The position numbers and the translations under genes were made by a program. Below the pieces are notes generated by a model that had not been told where the DNA came from, made no database searches, and saw nothing but the letters and a program-made list of their open reading frames with translations. A stretch of 35,703 bases of DNA from Actinomycetales bacterium (GTDB lineage: Bacteria > Actinomycetota > Actinomycetes > Actinomycetales > Quadrisphaeraceae): positions 1 through 35,703 of the forward strand of contig JAKONK010000089.1 in the NCBI GenBank assembly GCA_022701985.1, written 5' to 3'. Shown piece by piece: positions 1 through 9,262 of the stretch (the first letter of the stretch is position 1; each line of letters opens with the position of its first letter).

Positions 1-2
1 TG

Positions 3-1229
3 CTCAAGCACCCCGACGGCTCGCTGGAGCCGCGCGTCATCGGCTCGGTGGTCGAGTACCTCTTCGCCCCCGACGACCCGGAGGCCGTGGTCGAGAAGAT
101 GGCGGCCCCCACCACGCGGATCGTCTCGCTGACGGTCACCGAGGGCGGCTACAACCTCGACGACATCACCGGGGAGTTCGTCACCAGCACCCCCGCCGTG
201 GCCGCCGACGCCGCGGCGGGCTCCGACGCGGCGGCGCTCACGACGGTGTTCGGGCTGGTCGTCGAGGCCCTCGTCCGCCGCCGGGAGCGGGGGCTGGAGC
301 CGTTCACCGTGATGAGCTGCGACAACCTGCAGGGCAACGGGCACCTGGCGCAGACGGCGTTCGCGGCCTTCGCCTCCCTGCGGGAGGAGGCCCTGGGGGA
401 GTGGGTGCGCCAGCACGTGCGCTTCCCGAACTCGATGGTCGACAGGATCACCCCCGCCACCACTCCCGACGACGTCGCTCTGGTCGAGCGCGAGTTCGGC
501 ATCGCCGACGCCTGGCCCGTGGTGTGCGAGCCGTTCACGCAGTGGGCCCTGGAGGACTCCTTCGGCGCCGGCCGCCCGCCGCTGGAGCAGGTGGGCGTGC
601 AGGTGGTGCCCGACGTCGAGCCGTACGAGCTGATGAAGCTGCGCCTGCTCAACGCCAGCCACCAGGCGCTGGCCTACTTCGGGCGTCTGCTCGACCACGA
701 GCTGGTCGACGGCGCCGCCACCGACCCGGCGCTCAAGCCGTTCGTGCGCGCCTACATGGACCACGAGGCCACCCCGACGCTGTCCGCTGTGCCCGGGGTC
801 GACCTGGAGGCGTACAAGGACACCCTCGAGGAGCGCTTCGGCAACCCCCACGTGCGCGACACGACCGCGCGCCTCGGCGCCGAGAGCTCCGACCGGATCC
901 CGAAGTGGCTGGTCCCGGTGGTGAGGGCGAACCTGGCCGCGGGGCGCGACGTGCACCGCTCGGCCGCCGTCATCGCCAGCTGGGCGCGGTACGCCGAGGG
1001 CGTCGACGAGCACGGGGCGCCGATCCAGGTGGTCGACCGCCGCGCGGACCGGACCACGGCTGCCGCGCAGCGCCAGAGGGGCGAGGACGCCGACCCCCTG
1101 GCCTTCGTGCGCGACCGGGAGCTGTTCGGCGACCTGGTCGACGACGAGCGGTTCACGCAGGCGTACCTGGACGCCCTGCGGGGCCTCCACGCCGACGGGG
1201 CCCGCGCCACCCTGGAACGCCTCCTCTGA
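3..1229 (+). CDS. Mannitol dehydrogenase family protein (polyol dehydrogenase / fructuronate reductase-like), 5' end outside the window
   Basis: ORF stays open to the window edge upstream of the GTG at 48 (LKHPDGSLEPRVIGSVVEYLFAPDDPEAVVEKMAAPTTRIVSLTVTEGGYN...). The TRIVSLTVTEGGY and C-terminal KPFVRAYMDHEATPTL blocks are typical of the long-chain mannitol dehydrogenase family. Confidence 0.9.
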   Translation, partial: LKHPDGSLEPRVIGSVVEYLFAPDDPEAVVEKMAAPTTRIVSLTVTEGGYNLDDITGEFVTSTPAVAADAAAGSDAAALTTVFGLVVEALVRRRERGLEPFTVMSCDNLQGNGHLAQTAFAAFASLREEALGEWVRQHVRFPNSMVDRITPATTPDDVALVEREFGIADAWPVVCEPFTQWALEDSFGAGRPPLEQVGVQVVPDVEPYELMKLRLLNASHQALAYFGRLLDHELVDGAATDPALKPFVRAYMDHEATPTLSAVPGVDLEAYKDTLEERFGNPHVRDTTARLGAESSDRIPKWLVPVVRANLAAGRDVHRSAAVIASWARYAEGVDEHGAPIQVVDRRADRTTAAAQRQRGEDADPLAFVRDRELFGDLVDDERFTQAYLDALRGLHADGARATLERLL

Positions 1230-1238
1230 CCCACCCCC

Positions 1239-1499
1239 CCGTGATCATGGACCTCCGGAGCACTTTCCGACCGTGATCATGGGCGTCCCGAGCGCTGTCC
1301 GGCTGCAGCGTCGGTGGGCTCCTCGTGCCGGGCGCCGTTGGTCGATGGCCCGGCCGGCCGTCCTCGACGCGTCATCCGACAGGAGCGACTGACAGCTGAC
1401 TCCGCTCCGGCGACCGCCCGTGGGCGGGCGCGCCGCCCGCCCGTGTTCGGGAAGTCCATGATCACGGCCGGAAGGTGCGTGGGAGGTCCATGATCACGG
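1239..1499. repeat. Nested inverted repeats with core CGTGATCATGG in the intergenic region
   Basis: CCGTGATCATGGACCTCC at 1239-1256 is perfectly inverted at 1482-1499 (GGAGGTCCATGATCACGG). Inner pair: CCGTGATCATGGGCGTCCCGAGC (1271-1293) and GTTCGGGAAGTCCATGATCACGG (1445-1467). Confidence 0.85.
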
Positions 1500-1577
1500 C
1501 GGGGAGGGGAGTCTTCCTCTCGGGAGACTGGCAACGCGCTGTGGATCTCCCGTGACCTGATCGTGACAGTCGGTTCG

Positions 1578-1607
1578 TTGACAACGTTTGCAGGATGTCG
1601 CCAGACT
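1578..1607 (+). promoter_or_regulatory. Putative promoter and LacI-family operator upstream of the LacI regulator
   Basis: TTGACA (1578-1583) and a CAGACT -10-like hexamer (1602-1607), overlapping the imperfect palindrome TGACAACGTTTGCA (1579-1592) with the central CG typical of LacI-family operators. Confidence 0.5.
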
Positions 1608-1650
1608 CGTGCCTGCTGCAGACGACGACGTCAGGGCGGGAGGCTGGACC

Positions 1651-2709
1651 ATGGTCAACACCACGAAGAGCCGCGCCTCACGGGCCACCCTCACCGACGT
1701 CGCCGCCAAGGCCGGCACCAGCGCCTCCACGGTCTCCCGCGTGCTCCACGGGGGAGCCGGGGTCACCGACGAGCTCACGGCCCGGGTCCGCCTCGCGGCG
1801 TCCGAGCTGGGGTACTCCGTCAACCGCCAGGCGCGCTCGCTGCGCCGCGGCAAGGACACCGCCATCGGCGTGGCCATCGAGGACTTCACCATCCCCTTCT
1901 TCGGCCGCGTCGTGGCCGAGGTCGAGCGCGCGGCGCACGCCCGCGGGTACGGGGTCGTCATCACCTGCGCCGGGTCGGGGCGCTCGGAGGAGGAGGCCGT
2001 CGAGCCGCTGCTGTCCCGCAGCGTCGCCGGCCTCGTCGTCGCCACCGGCACGGCGGGGGCACCGCAGGGCTACCTCGCCGAGGTGGCCACCGAGCTGCCC
2101 GTGGTGCAGGTCGACGCCCCGGCGGCGAGCCCCTTCTCCGACGCCGTCGGCATCGACAACGAGACCGCCGGCCGCCGCGTCACCGAGCACCTGCTCGCGC
2201 GCGGCCACCGCCGGATCCTCTTCGTCGGCTCGGGCCCGGCGGCGACCACCGTCCAGCTGCGCCGCCAGGGCTACGAGGCGGCCATGCGCGAGGCGGGCCT
2301 CGAGCCCCGCACCACGTGGATGGGGTACCTGCCCAGCGAGACCACCGAGCGCGCCGTCGCCGAGCTCGGCGAGCTCACCAGCAGCGGCGCCGACGGCGGC
2401 GGCATCACGGCCGTCGTCTCCGGCGTGGCCCGCGTGACCATGGGCCTGGCCTCGGCCATCGCCCGCCTGGGGCTGCGCGACCTCGCCTACGTCGCCATCG
2501 ACGACCTCGCCGGTGCCGACGCCTTCAGCCCGCCCCTGACCGTCCTGGAGCAGGACGTCGAGACCATCGGCGCACGAGCGGCGGAGCTGCTGTTCGCGCG
2601 CATCGACGGGTGGGACGGTCCGCCGTCCCACGAGCTGGTGCCGCTGCGCCTCATCGAGCGCGGCTCCGGCGAGCTCCCTCCCCGGGTGCTCAGCACGACC
2701 ACCACCTGA
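1651..2709 (+). CDS. LacI family transcriptional regulator
   Basis: ATG at 1651 preceded by GGGCGGGAGG. N-terminal HTH RATLTDVAAKAGTSASTVSRVLHG, then a periplasmic-binding-protein-like sensor domain. Confidence 0.92.
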   Translation: MVNTTKSRASRATLTDVAAKAGTSASTVSRVLHGGAGVTDELTARVRLAASELGYSVNRQARSLRRGKDTAIGVAIEDFTIPFFGRVVAEVERAAHARGYGVVITCAGSGRSEEEAVEPLLSRSVAGLVVATGTAGAPQGYLAEVATELPVVQVDAPAASPFSDAVGIDNETAGRRVTEHLLARGHRRILFVGSGPAATTVQLRRQGYEAAMREAGLEPRTTWMGYLPSETTERAVAELGELTSSGADGGGITAVVSGVARVTMGLASAIARLGLRDLAYVAIDDLAGADAFSPPLTVLEQDVETIGARAAELLFARIDGWDGPPSHELVPLRLIERGSGELPPRVLSTTTT

Positions 2710-2726
2710 CAGACACCCGACAGACA

Positions 2727-2748
2727 CCGGGCGCGAGAGCGCGCCCGG
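2727..2748 (+). terminator. GC-rich hairpin between the LacI gene and the substrate-binding protein gene
   Basis: CCGGGCGCG-AGAG-CGCGCCCGG: perfect 9-bp stem with 4-nt loop, just upstream of the GAAGGAAGAGG Shine-Dalgarno region. No U-tract. Confidence 0.45.
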
Positions 2749-2773
2749 ACACACGAAGGAAGAGGTCCTCCTC

Positions 2774-4150
2774 ATGGCAGCACGACGACGTGTCCTCGCC
2801 TCCATCGCCGCCGCAGCCGGCGTCGCCGTGCTCGCCTCAGGGTGCGCGGGCGCCGGGGGCGGTGGCGGCAGCGGCAGCGGTGGCAGCGCCGGCAGCGGCG
2901 ACGCCGACTCCATCAACGTGGTGATGGTGAACAACCCGCAGATGGTCGACCTGCAGAAGCTGACGGCGGACAACTTCACCAAGGAGACCGGCATCACGGT
3001 CAACTACAAGGTTCTGCCCGAGAACGACGCGCGCGACACCATCCAGACCGACTTCTCCCAGCAGTCGGGCCAGTACGACGTCGCGACGATCTCCAACTAC
3101 GAGGTGCCGTTCTTCTCGGCCAACAAGTGGATCGCGAACCTCGACGAGAACATCGCCGCGGACTCCGCCTACGACCAGGACGACGTCCTCAAGCCCATCG
3201 CCGACGGCCTGAAGGGCGCTGACGGCTCGCAGTACGCCGAGCCGTTCTACGGCGAGAGCTCCTTCCTCATGTACCGCAAGGACGTGTTCGAGGCCAAGGG
3301 CCTGACCATGCCCGCCAACCCCACCTGGGACCAGGTCGCCGAGCTCGCGGCCCAGGCCGACGAGGGCCAGGGCGGGATGCGCGGCATCTGCCTGCGCGGC
3401 CAGGCCGGCTGGGGCCAGGTCTTCGCCCCGCTGACCACGGTGGTCAACACCTTCGGCGGCACCTGGTTCGACGCCGACTTCAACGCGCAGGTGAACGCCC
3501 CGCCGTTCGTGGAGGCGACCAACTTCTACGTGAACCTCGTGCAGCAGCACGGTGAGCCCGACGCGGCCAACGCCGGCTTCACCGAGTGCCTCAACGCCAT
3601 GACCCAGGGCGGCGTGGCCATGTGGTACGACGCCACCTCCGCCGCCGGCTCGCTCGAGGCCGACGACTCGCCCGTCAAGGGCAAGATGGGCTACGTCGCG
3701 GCCCCGGTGAAGGAGACCGCCTCCTCCGGCTGGCTGTACAGCTGGGCGTTCGCCACGCAGGAGTCCTCGCAGAAGAAGGACGCCGCCTGGAAGTTCATCT
3801 CCTGGGCCACTAGCAAGGAGTACGAGGAGCTGGTCGGCCAGGAGATCGGCTGGTCGAACGTCCCCGCCGGCAAGCGCTCCTCGACCTACCAGAACGCCGA
3901 CTACCAGGCGTCCGCGCAGGCCTTCTACCAGGCGACCGAGGCGGCCATCAACGCCGCCGACCCGAACAACCCCGGCGTGCAGCCCCGTCCGGCGCCGGGC
4001 ATCCAGTTCGTGGCCATCCCCGAGTTCGCCGGCATGGCCACGCAGGTCAGCCAGGGCGTGAGCGCGGCGATCGCCGGTCAGCAGACCGTCGAGCAGGCCC
4101 TCGAGGCCGGACAGCCGCTGGCGCAGGCCGCCGGCGACGCCAACAAGTAA
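2774..4150 (+). CDS. Sugar/polyol ABC transporter substrate-binding lipoprotein (SmoE-like)
   Basis: Signal peptide with lipobox VLASGCAG; body and position before two permeases fit an extracellular solute-binding protein family 1 member. Confidence 0.9.
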   Translation: MAARRRVLASIAAAAGVAVLASGCAGAGGGGGSGSGGSAGSGDADSINVVMVNNPQMVDLQKLTADNFTKETGITVNYKVLPENDARDTIQTDFSQQSGQYDVATISNYEVPFFSANKWIANLDENIAADSAYDQDDVLKPIADGLKGADGSQYAEPFYGESSFLMYRKDVFEAKGLTMPANPTWDQVAELAAQADEGQGGMRGICLRGQAGWGQVFAPLTTVVNTFGGTWFDADFNAQVNAPPFVEATNFYVNLVQQHGEPDAANAGFTECLNAMTQGGVAMWYDATSAAGSLEADDSPVKGKMGYVAAPVKETASSGWLYSWAFATQESSQKKDAAWKFISWATSKEYEELVGQEIGWSNVPAGKRSSTYQNADYQASAQAFYQATEAAINAADPNNPGVQPRPAPGIQFVAIPEFAGMATQVSQGVSAAIAGQQTVEQALEAGQPLAQAAGDANK

Positions 4151-4178
4151 GCCCACCCATCCGGTGGTGAGCACCCCT

Positions 4179-4221
4179 CCCGGCCCGCCGTCGTCCCGCA
4201 GGGCGACGACGGCGGGCCGGG
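4179..4221 (+). promoter_or_regulatory. Long perfect stem-loop between the binding-protein and permease genes
   Basis: CCCGGCCCGCCGTCGTC (4179-4195), CCGCAGGGC loop, GACGACGGCGGGCCGGG (4205-4221): 17-bp perfect stem. CCCCT/AGGGG can extend it with a one-nt bulge. Confidence 0.7.
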
Positions 4222-4254
4222 CAGGGGCGCCCACCCGGCGGAAGAAGGACTCCC

Positions 4255-5232
4255 GTGACCACAGCCACACCTGCGGCGTCGGAGCTGACGCCGGAGCAGC
4301 GCACCACCTACCAGGCCCCCCAGGGGCAGGCCGCCCGCGACCGGCGGGAGGCCCGGCGCCGCCGCATCCCGCTGCTGCCCGCGCTCGTCTTCACGATCGC
4401 CGCGACGCAGCTGCCGTTCCTGGCGACCATCGTCATCTCGTTCATGGACTACCGGGCGCTGCGGCCCGACCAGCGCGGCTTCACCGGCTTCGACAACTAC
4501 GTCCAGGTCTTCACCAACCCCGCCATCCGCAGCGCGGTGCTCACCACGATCCTGCTGACGGCCACCGTCGTCATCGTCAGCCTGGTCCTGGGCACGGCGA
4601 TCGCCCTGCTGCTGGACCGCAAGTTCATCGGCCGCGGCGCGGTGCGCACGATGATGATCGCGCCGTTCCTCGTGGTCCCCGTCGCCGCCGCCCTGCTGTG
4701 GAAGCACGGCATCCTCAACTCCGGGTACGGCCTGCTCAACGGCGTCCTGACCTGGGTCTGGGGGATCTTCGGCTCTGACAGCCCCCCGCAGCCCGCGTGG
4801 CTGACCGACTACCCGCTGCTGTCCATCGAGCTCTCGCTGATCTGGCAGTGGACGCCGTTCATGATGCTGATCCTGCTGGCGGGCCTGCAGTCGAAGCCCG
4901 GTGACGTGGTCGAGGCCGCCCGCATGGACGGCGCCGGGGCGTGGCAGATCTTCCGCTACATCACGTTCCCGCACCTGCGCCGCTACCTGGAGCTCGGTGG
5001 CCTGCTCGGGTCGATCTACATCGTCCAGGCCTTCGACTCGGTCTTCATCATCACCGCCGGGGCCCTGGGCACCGCGAACCTGCCGTACACGATCTACGCG
5101 ACCTTCTTCCAGCAGCAGAACTACGGCCTGGCCTCGGCGCAGGGCGTGGTCGTGGTGATCGGCACGATCATCATCGCGACCTTCGCGCTGCGCACCGTGT
5201 CCAGCCTGTTCGACGAGGAGACCGGCCGATGA
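4255..5232 (+). CDS. Sugar/polyol ABC transporter permease (SmoF-like)
   Basis: GTG start; multiple TM segments; EAA-type loop VEAARMDGAGAWQIFRYITFPHLR. Confidence 0.9.
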   Translation: MTTATPAASELTPEQRTTYQAPQGQAARDRREARRRRIPLLPALVFTIAATQLPFLATIVISFMDYRALRPDQRGFTGFDNYVQVFTNPAIRSAVLTTILLTATVVIVSLVLGTAIALLLDRKFIGRGAVRTMMIAPFLVVPVAAALLWKHGILNSGYGLLNGVLTWVWGIFGSDSPPQPAWLTDYPLLSIELSLIWQWTPFMMLILLAGLQSKPGDVVEAARMDGAGAWQIFRYITFPHLRRYLELGGLLGSIYIVQAFDSVFIITAGALGTANLPYTIYATFFQQQNYGLASAQGVVVVIGTIIIATFALRTVSSLFDEETGR

Positions 5233-6116
5233 GCACCCACACCAACTCCGCCGTCGCCGCCACCTCCTTCAAGGGCTCGGGAGCGCGCAAGAAGCGGCGC
5301 ACCCCCGAGGACGGCGGGCACCCGGCGTGGGGGATCGCCGCGTGGGCGGTGGGGCTGCTCTTCGCGGCGCCCGTGCTGTTCATGCTGCTGACGTCGTTCC
5401 ACTCCGAGACCGACGCGGCCACCAACCCGCCCTCGGTCCTGGCGCCCCTCACGCTGGACGGGTACCGCTCGTTCTTCGCGGGCCAGCCGTGGCCGCCGCT
5501 CATCAACTCCCTCACCGCGTCGGTGGTCTCGACGCTGCTGGTGCTGGTGCTGGCGGTGCCGGCGGCCTACGCGCTGAGCATCAAGCCGGTGGAGAAGTGG
5601 ACCGACGTCCTGTTCTTCTTCCTGTCCACGAAGTTCCTGCCGATCGTGGCCGGGCTGCTGCCGCTGTACCTGTTCGCCAACTCCATCGGCGTCCTGGACA
5701 ACATCACCTTCCTGATCCTGCTGTACACCTCGATGAACCTGCCGATCGCGGTGTGGATGATGCGCAGCTTCCTGGCCGAGGTGCCGGTGGAGATGATGGA
5801 GGCGGCCCAGCTCGACGGCGCCGGCCTCATCACGATGCTCCGCTCGGTGGTGGCGCCGGTGGCGCTGCCGGGCATCGCGGCCACGTCGCTGATCTGCTTC
5901 ATCTTCAGCTGGAACGAGCTGCTGCTGGCGCGCACGCTGACCTCGACGGTGGCGAGCACCTCCCCGGTGTTCCTCACCAGCTTCGCCACCAGCCAGGGCC
6001 TGTTCCTGGCGCAGGTGTGCGCGGCCGCCGTCGTCATCTCCCTGCCGGTGCTCGCCGCGGGCTTCGCGGCCCAGGACAAGCTGGTCCAGGGCCTGTCCCT
6101 CGGCGCGGTGAAGTGA
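5229..6116 (+). CDS. Sugar/polyol ABC transporter permease (SmoG-like)
   Basis: ATG at 5229 overlaps the upstream stop by 4 nt; EAA loop MEAAQLDGAGLITMLRSVVAPVALPG; C-terminal QDKLVQGLSLGAVK. Confidence 0.9.
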   Translation: MSTHTNSAVAATSFKGSGARKKRRTPEDGGHPAWGIAAWAVGLLFAAPVLFMLLTSFHSETDAATNPPSVLAPLTLDGYRSFFAGQPWPPLINSLTASVVSTLLVLVLAVPAAYALSIKPVEKWTDVLFFFLSTKFLPIVAGLLPLYLFANSIGVLDNITFLILLYTSMNLPIAVWMMRSFLAEVPVEMMEAAQLDGAGLITMLRSVVAPVALPGIAATSLICFIFSWNELLLARTLTSTVASTSPVFLTSFATSQGLFLAQVCAAAVVISLPVLAAGFAAQDKLVQGLSLGAVK

Positions 6117-6904
6117 CCGCCCGGTCCGCCGTCGTCACCGGTGCCGCGGGCGGCATCGGCAGGGCGGTGGCGGCCCGGCTGCACGCCGACGGCCTGGCCG
6201 TCACCCTGCTCGACCTCCCGCGCAGCGCCGACGCGCTGCGCGGGGTGGAGCACGGGCTGCGCACCGCCGGGGGAGCCGGTGCGCAGCCCGTGCGCTCCGA
6301 CCACGTCGACGTCACCGACGAGGACGACGTCGAGCGCGCCGTCCGCGACCACGTCACCGTCCTCGGCGGGCTGGACGTCGTGGTCGCCAACGCCGGGATC
6401 GCGGTCACGGCGCCGCTGCTGGAGACGACCACCGCCCAGTGGGACACCACCATGGCCGTCAACGTGCGCGGCGTGGCCAACTGCTACCGCGCCGGCGCGC
6501 GGCAGATGGTCGCCCAGGGGCGCGGGGGCCGGCTGATCGGTGCGGCCTCCGTGGCGGCGCACCGCGCCGGCCGCTGGCAGAGCGCCTACTCCGCCTCGAA
6601 GTTCGCCGTCCGGGGGCTGACGCAGGCCGTCGCCCTCGAGCTGGCCGAGCACGGCATCACCGCCAACTGCTACAGCCCCGGGGTGGTCGAGACCCCCATG
6701 TGGGACTCCATCGACGCCGACCTGTCCCAGCGCACCGGCGCCGCCCGCGGCGCGCCGATGGCCGCCATGACCGGGCAGATCGCCCTCGGGCGGCTGCAGT
6801 CGCCCGACGACGCGGCCGGTGTGGTCTCCTTCCTCGCGTCACCCGACGCGGCGTACATGACCGGCCAGTCCGTCGTCGTCGACGGCGGCATGTGGTTCTC
6901 CTGA
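6113..6904 (+). CDS. SDR family oxidoreductase (sorbitol dehydrogenase / acetoin reductase-like)
   Basis: GTG at 6113 overlaps the upstream stop; TGAAGGIG cofactor motif, NAG, YSASK active site, terminal VVVDGGMWFS. Confidence 0.88.
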   Translation: MTARSAVVTGAAGGIGRAVAARLHADGLAVTLLDLPRSADALRGVEHGLRTAGGAGAQPVRSDHVDVTDEDDVERAVRDHVTVLGGLDVVVANAGIAVTAPLLETTTAQWDTTMAVNVRGVANCYRAGARQMVAQGRGGRLIGAASVAAHRAGRWQSAYSASKFAVRGLTQAVALELAEHGITANCYSPGVVETPMWDSIDADLSQRTGAARGAPMAAMTGQIALGRLQSPDDAAGVVSFLASPDAAYMTGQSVVVDGGMWFS

Positions 6905-6937
6905 CCGCCCGAGACCCCGAAGGGCCCTGACGACCCC

Positions 6938-7582
6938 GTGGACCTCTACCTCGACACCGCCGACCGCGGCCCCGCCCTGGCCCTGCTGGCCACCGGGGCC
7001 TTCCGCGGCGTCACCACCAACCCCGTCATCCTCCAGCGGGCGGGCCTGACCGTCGCCGACGCGCCCGCCGTGCACGACTGGGCGGTGGAGGGCGGGGCCG
7101 AGCGGGTCTTCCTGCAGTCCTGGGGCAGCACGGCCGACGAGGTCGCCGAGCGGGGGCGCCGGCTCGCGGCGCTCAGCGACCGCGTCGTGGTGAAGGTGAC
7201 CGCGACGCTCGCGGGCTCCACGGCCTGCGCGCGCCTGGCCTCCGAGGGCGTGCCGACGCTGCTCACCGGGGCGTTCACGCCCGCCCACGCCGTCCTGTCC
7301 GCGGGCGTCGGCGCCTCGTGGGTGGCCCCGTACGTCAGCCGGATCGCCCCCGACGAGGCGACCGCGGTCGACGTCGTCGTCGCCATGCACCGCGCCCTCG
7401 GCGCCGGCCCCACCGCCGTCCTCGCCGCCAGCCTGCGCAGCCTCGACGCGGTGGGGGCGCTCGCCGCCGCCGGCGTCCCGGCGGCCACCCTCGGCGTGCC
7501 GCTGGCCGAGGCCCTGTTCACCCACGAGCTGACCCTCGCGGCCGACGGCACCTTCGAGGAGGCCGCCGCGGCAGCGCCGTAG
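6938..7582 (+). CDS. Transaldolase / fructose-6-phosphate aldolase (FSA-type) family protein
   Basis: MDLYLDTAD...GVTTNPVIL...VVVKVTATLAGSTACARL...; compact ~214 aa TIM-barrel with the VVKVT Schiff-base lysine region. Confidence 0.85.
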   Translation: MDLYLDTADRGPALALLATGAFRGVTTNPVILQRAGLTVADAPAVHDWAVEGGAERVFLQSWGSTADEVAERGRRLAALSDRVVVKVTATLAGSTACARLASEGVPTLLTGAFTPAHAVLSAGVGASWVAPYVSRIAPDEATAVDVVVAMHRALGAGPTAVLAASLRSLDAVGALAAAGVPAATLGVPLAEALFTHELTLAADGTFEEAAAAAP

Positions 7583-7583
7583 G

Positions 7584-8417
7584 GTGACGAGCGTGCCGTT
7601 CGACCCCCTCCTGGTGGCCCTGGACGTCGACGGCACCGTCGTCGACCACGACATGGTCCTCACCGACCGCGTCCGCGACGCCGTCCGCGCCGTCGCCGCC
7701 GCGGGCCACCACGTCGTCGTGGCCACCGGCCGCTCCTTCGTCTCGGTGCAGCCGGTGCTCGCCTCCCTGGGCCTCGACACCGGCTACCTGGTCACGAGCA
7801 ACGGCGCCGTCACCTCCCGCCTCGACCCGGCGCTGCCCGGGGGAGCGGAGGACGTCGAGGTCGTGACCTTCGACCCGGCCCCGGCCCTGGCGCTCCTGGG
7901 CGCCGAGCTGCCCGACGCGGCCTTCGCCGTGGAGGTCCCCGGTGACGACGTCCTCGTGGCCGGTCCCTTCCCCGACGGCGAGCTCGACGGGCCGCTGCGC
8001 ACCGTCGAGCTGGCCGAGCTGACCGCCCTGGTCGGCGCGCGCGCCACGCGCGTGGTGGTCCGCAGCCCGGAGCACACCACGCAGGACTTCGTGGAGCTCG
8101 TCGGCAGGGTGGGCCTGGCGGGGGTGAACTACGCCGTCGGCTGGACGGCCTGGCTCGACCTCGCCCCGCAGGGCGTGACCAAGGCCAGCGCGCTCGAGCT
8201 GGTGCGCACGCGCCTCGGCATCGCCCCGGAGCGCACCCTCGCGGTGGGTGACGGCCGCAACGACGTCGAGATGCTCCGCTGGGCCGGCCGCGGCGTGGCG
8301 ATGGGGCAGGGCCCCCAGGAGGTCCACGACGCCGCCGACGAGGTCACCGGCAGCGTCGCCGACGACGGCCTCGCCGACGTCCTCGAGGGCCTGCTCGCCC
8401 CGGCGACGTCCCCGTGA
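7584..8417 (+). CDS. HAD superfamily hydrolase, Cof type
   Basis: LVALDVDGTVVDHD motif I; GVTKASALELVRTRLGI; AVGDGRNDVEML C-terminal motif. Confidence 0.87.
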   Translation: MTSVPFDPLLVALDVDGTVVDHDMVLTDRVRDAVRAVAAAGHHVVVATGRSFVSVQPVLASLGLDTGYLVTSNGAVTSRLDPALPGGAEDVEVVTFDPAPALALLGAELPDAAFAVEVPGDDVLVAGPFPDGELDGPLRTVELAELTALVGARATRVVVRSPEHTTQDFVELVGRVGLAGVNYAVGWTAWLDLAPQGVTKASALELVRTRLGIAPERTLAVGDGRNDVEMLRWAGRGVAMGQGPQEVHDAADEVTGSVADDGLADVLEGLLAPATSP

Positions 8418-9262
8418 CCTCCTCCGCGCCCCCTCCCGCGGCCCTCCCGCCGCTCCGGCTGGTCGCCACCGACCTCGACGGGACGGTGGTGCGCAGCGAC
8501 GGCTCCGTCTCGCCGCGCACCCGTGCCGCCTTCGAGGCCTGCCGAGCGGCCGGCGTGCACGTCGTCGCCGTGACCGGCCGCCCGCCGCGCTGGGTGACCG
8601 ACCTCGCCGACGTCTTCGGCCCCGTGACGGTGGTCTGCGCCAACGGCGCCCTCACCTACGACCTCGCCGAGCACCGCGTCGTCTCCTCCCGCACGATCCC
8701 CGCCGCGGTGGTCCTCGACGCCGTCGCCGCCGTCCGCACCGCCCTCCCCGGGGTCGCGGCCGCCATGGAGACCCTCGAGGGCTTCCGCCACGAGCCGGCC
8801 TACGTGCCCAGGTACGACGCCAAGCGCGACCCCGTCACCGGCACCCTCGAGGACCTGCTCGCCGTCGACCCGGGCGTGGTCAAGCTGCTCCTGCGCGCCG
8901 GTGACCTGCCCGCCGACGTCGTCCTGCGCGCCGTGCGCGACGCCGCCGGCGACATCGTCGAGCCCACCCACTCGGGCATGGACGGCCTCGTGGAGGTCTC
9001 CGCGCGCGGCACCAGCAAGGCCAGCGCCCTCGCGGCGCTCGCCGACGACCTCGGCATCGACGCCTCCGAGGTCGCCGCGTTCGGGGACATGCCCAACGAC
9101 CTGCCCATGCTGCGCTGGGCGGGCCGGTCGTACGCCATGACCGGCGGGCACCCCGAGGCCGTGGCCGCGGCCTCCGCCCTCGCGCCCCCGTGCGACGACG
9201 ACGGCGTCGCACGCGTCGTCGAGCAGCTGCTCAGCGAGCGGGCGGGCTCCCCGGCTCCCTGA
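8414..9262 (+). CDS. HAD superfamily hydrolase, Cof type (tandem paralogue)
   Basis: LVATDLDGTVVRSDGSVS; GTSKASALAALADDLGID; AFGDMPNDLPML. 4-nt overlap with the preceding gene. Confidence 0.87.
   Translation: MTSSAPPPAALPPLRLVATDLDGTVVRSDGSVSPRTRAAFEACRAAGVHVVAVTGRPPRWVTDLADVFGPVTVVCANGALTYDLAEHRVVSSRTIPAAVVLDAVAAVRTALPGVAAAMETLEGFRHEPAYVPRYDAKRDPVTGTLEDLLAVDPGVVKLLLRAGDLPADVVLRAVRDAAGDIVEPTHSGMDGLVEVSARGTSKASALAALADDLGIDASEVAAFGDMPNDLPMLRWAGRSYAMTGGHPEAVAAASALAPPCDDDGVARVVEQLLSERAGSPAP

Noticed and set aside
1277-1534. Minus-strand ORF containing VIMDFPNTGGRRARPR
   Set aside because: Lies entirely in the repeat-bearing intergenic region; peptide explained by the CATGATCAC repeat.
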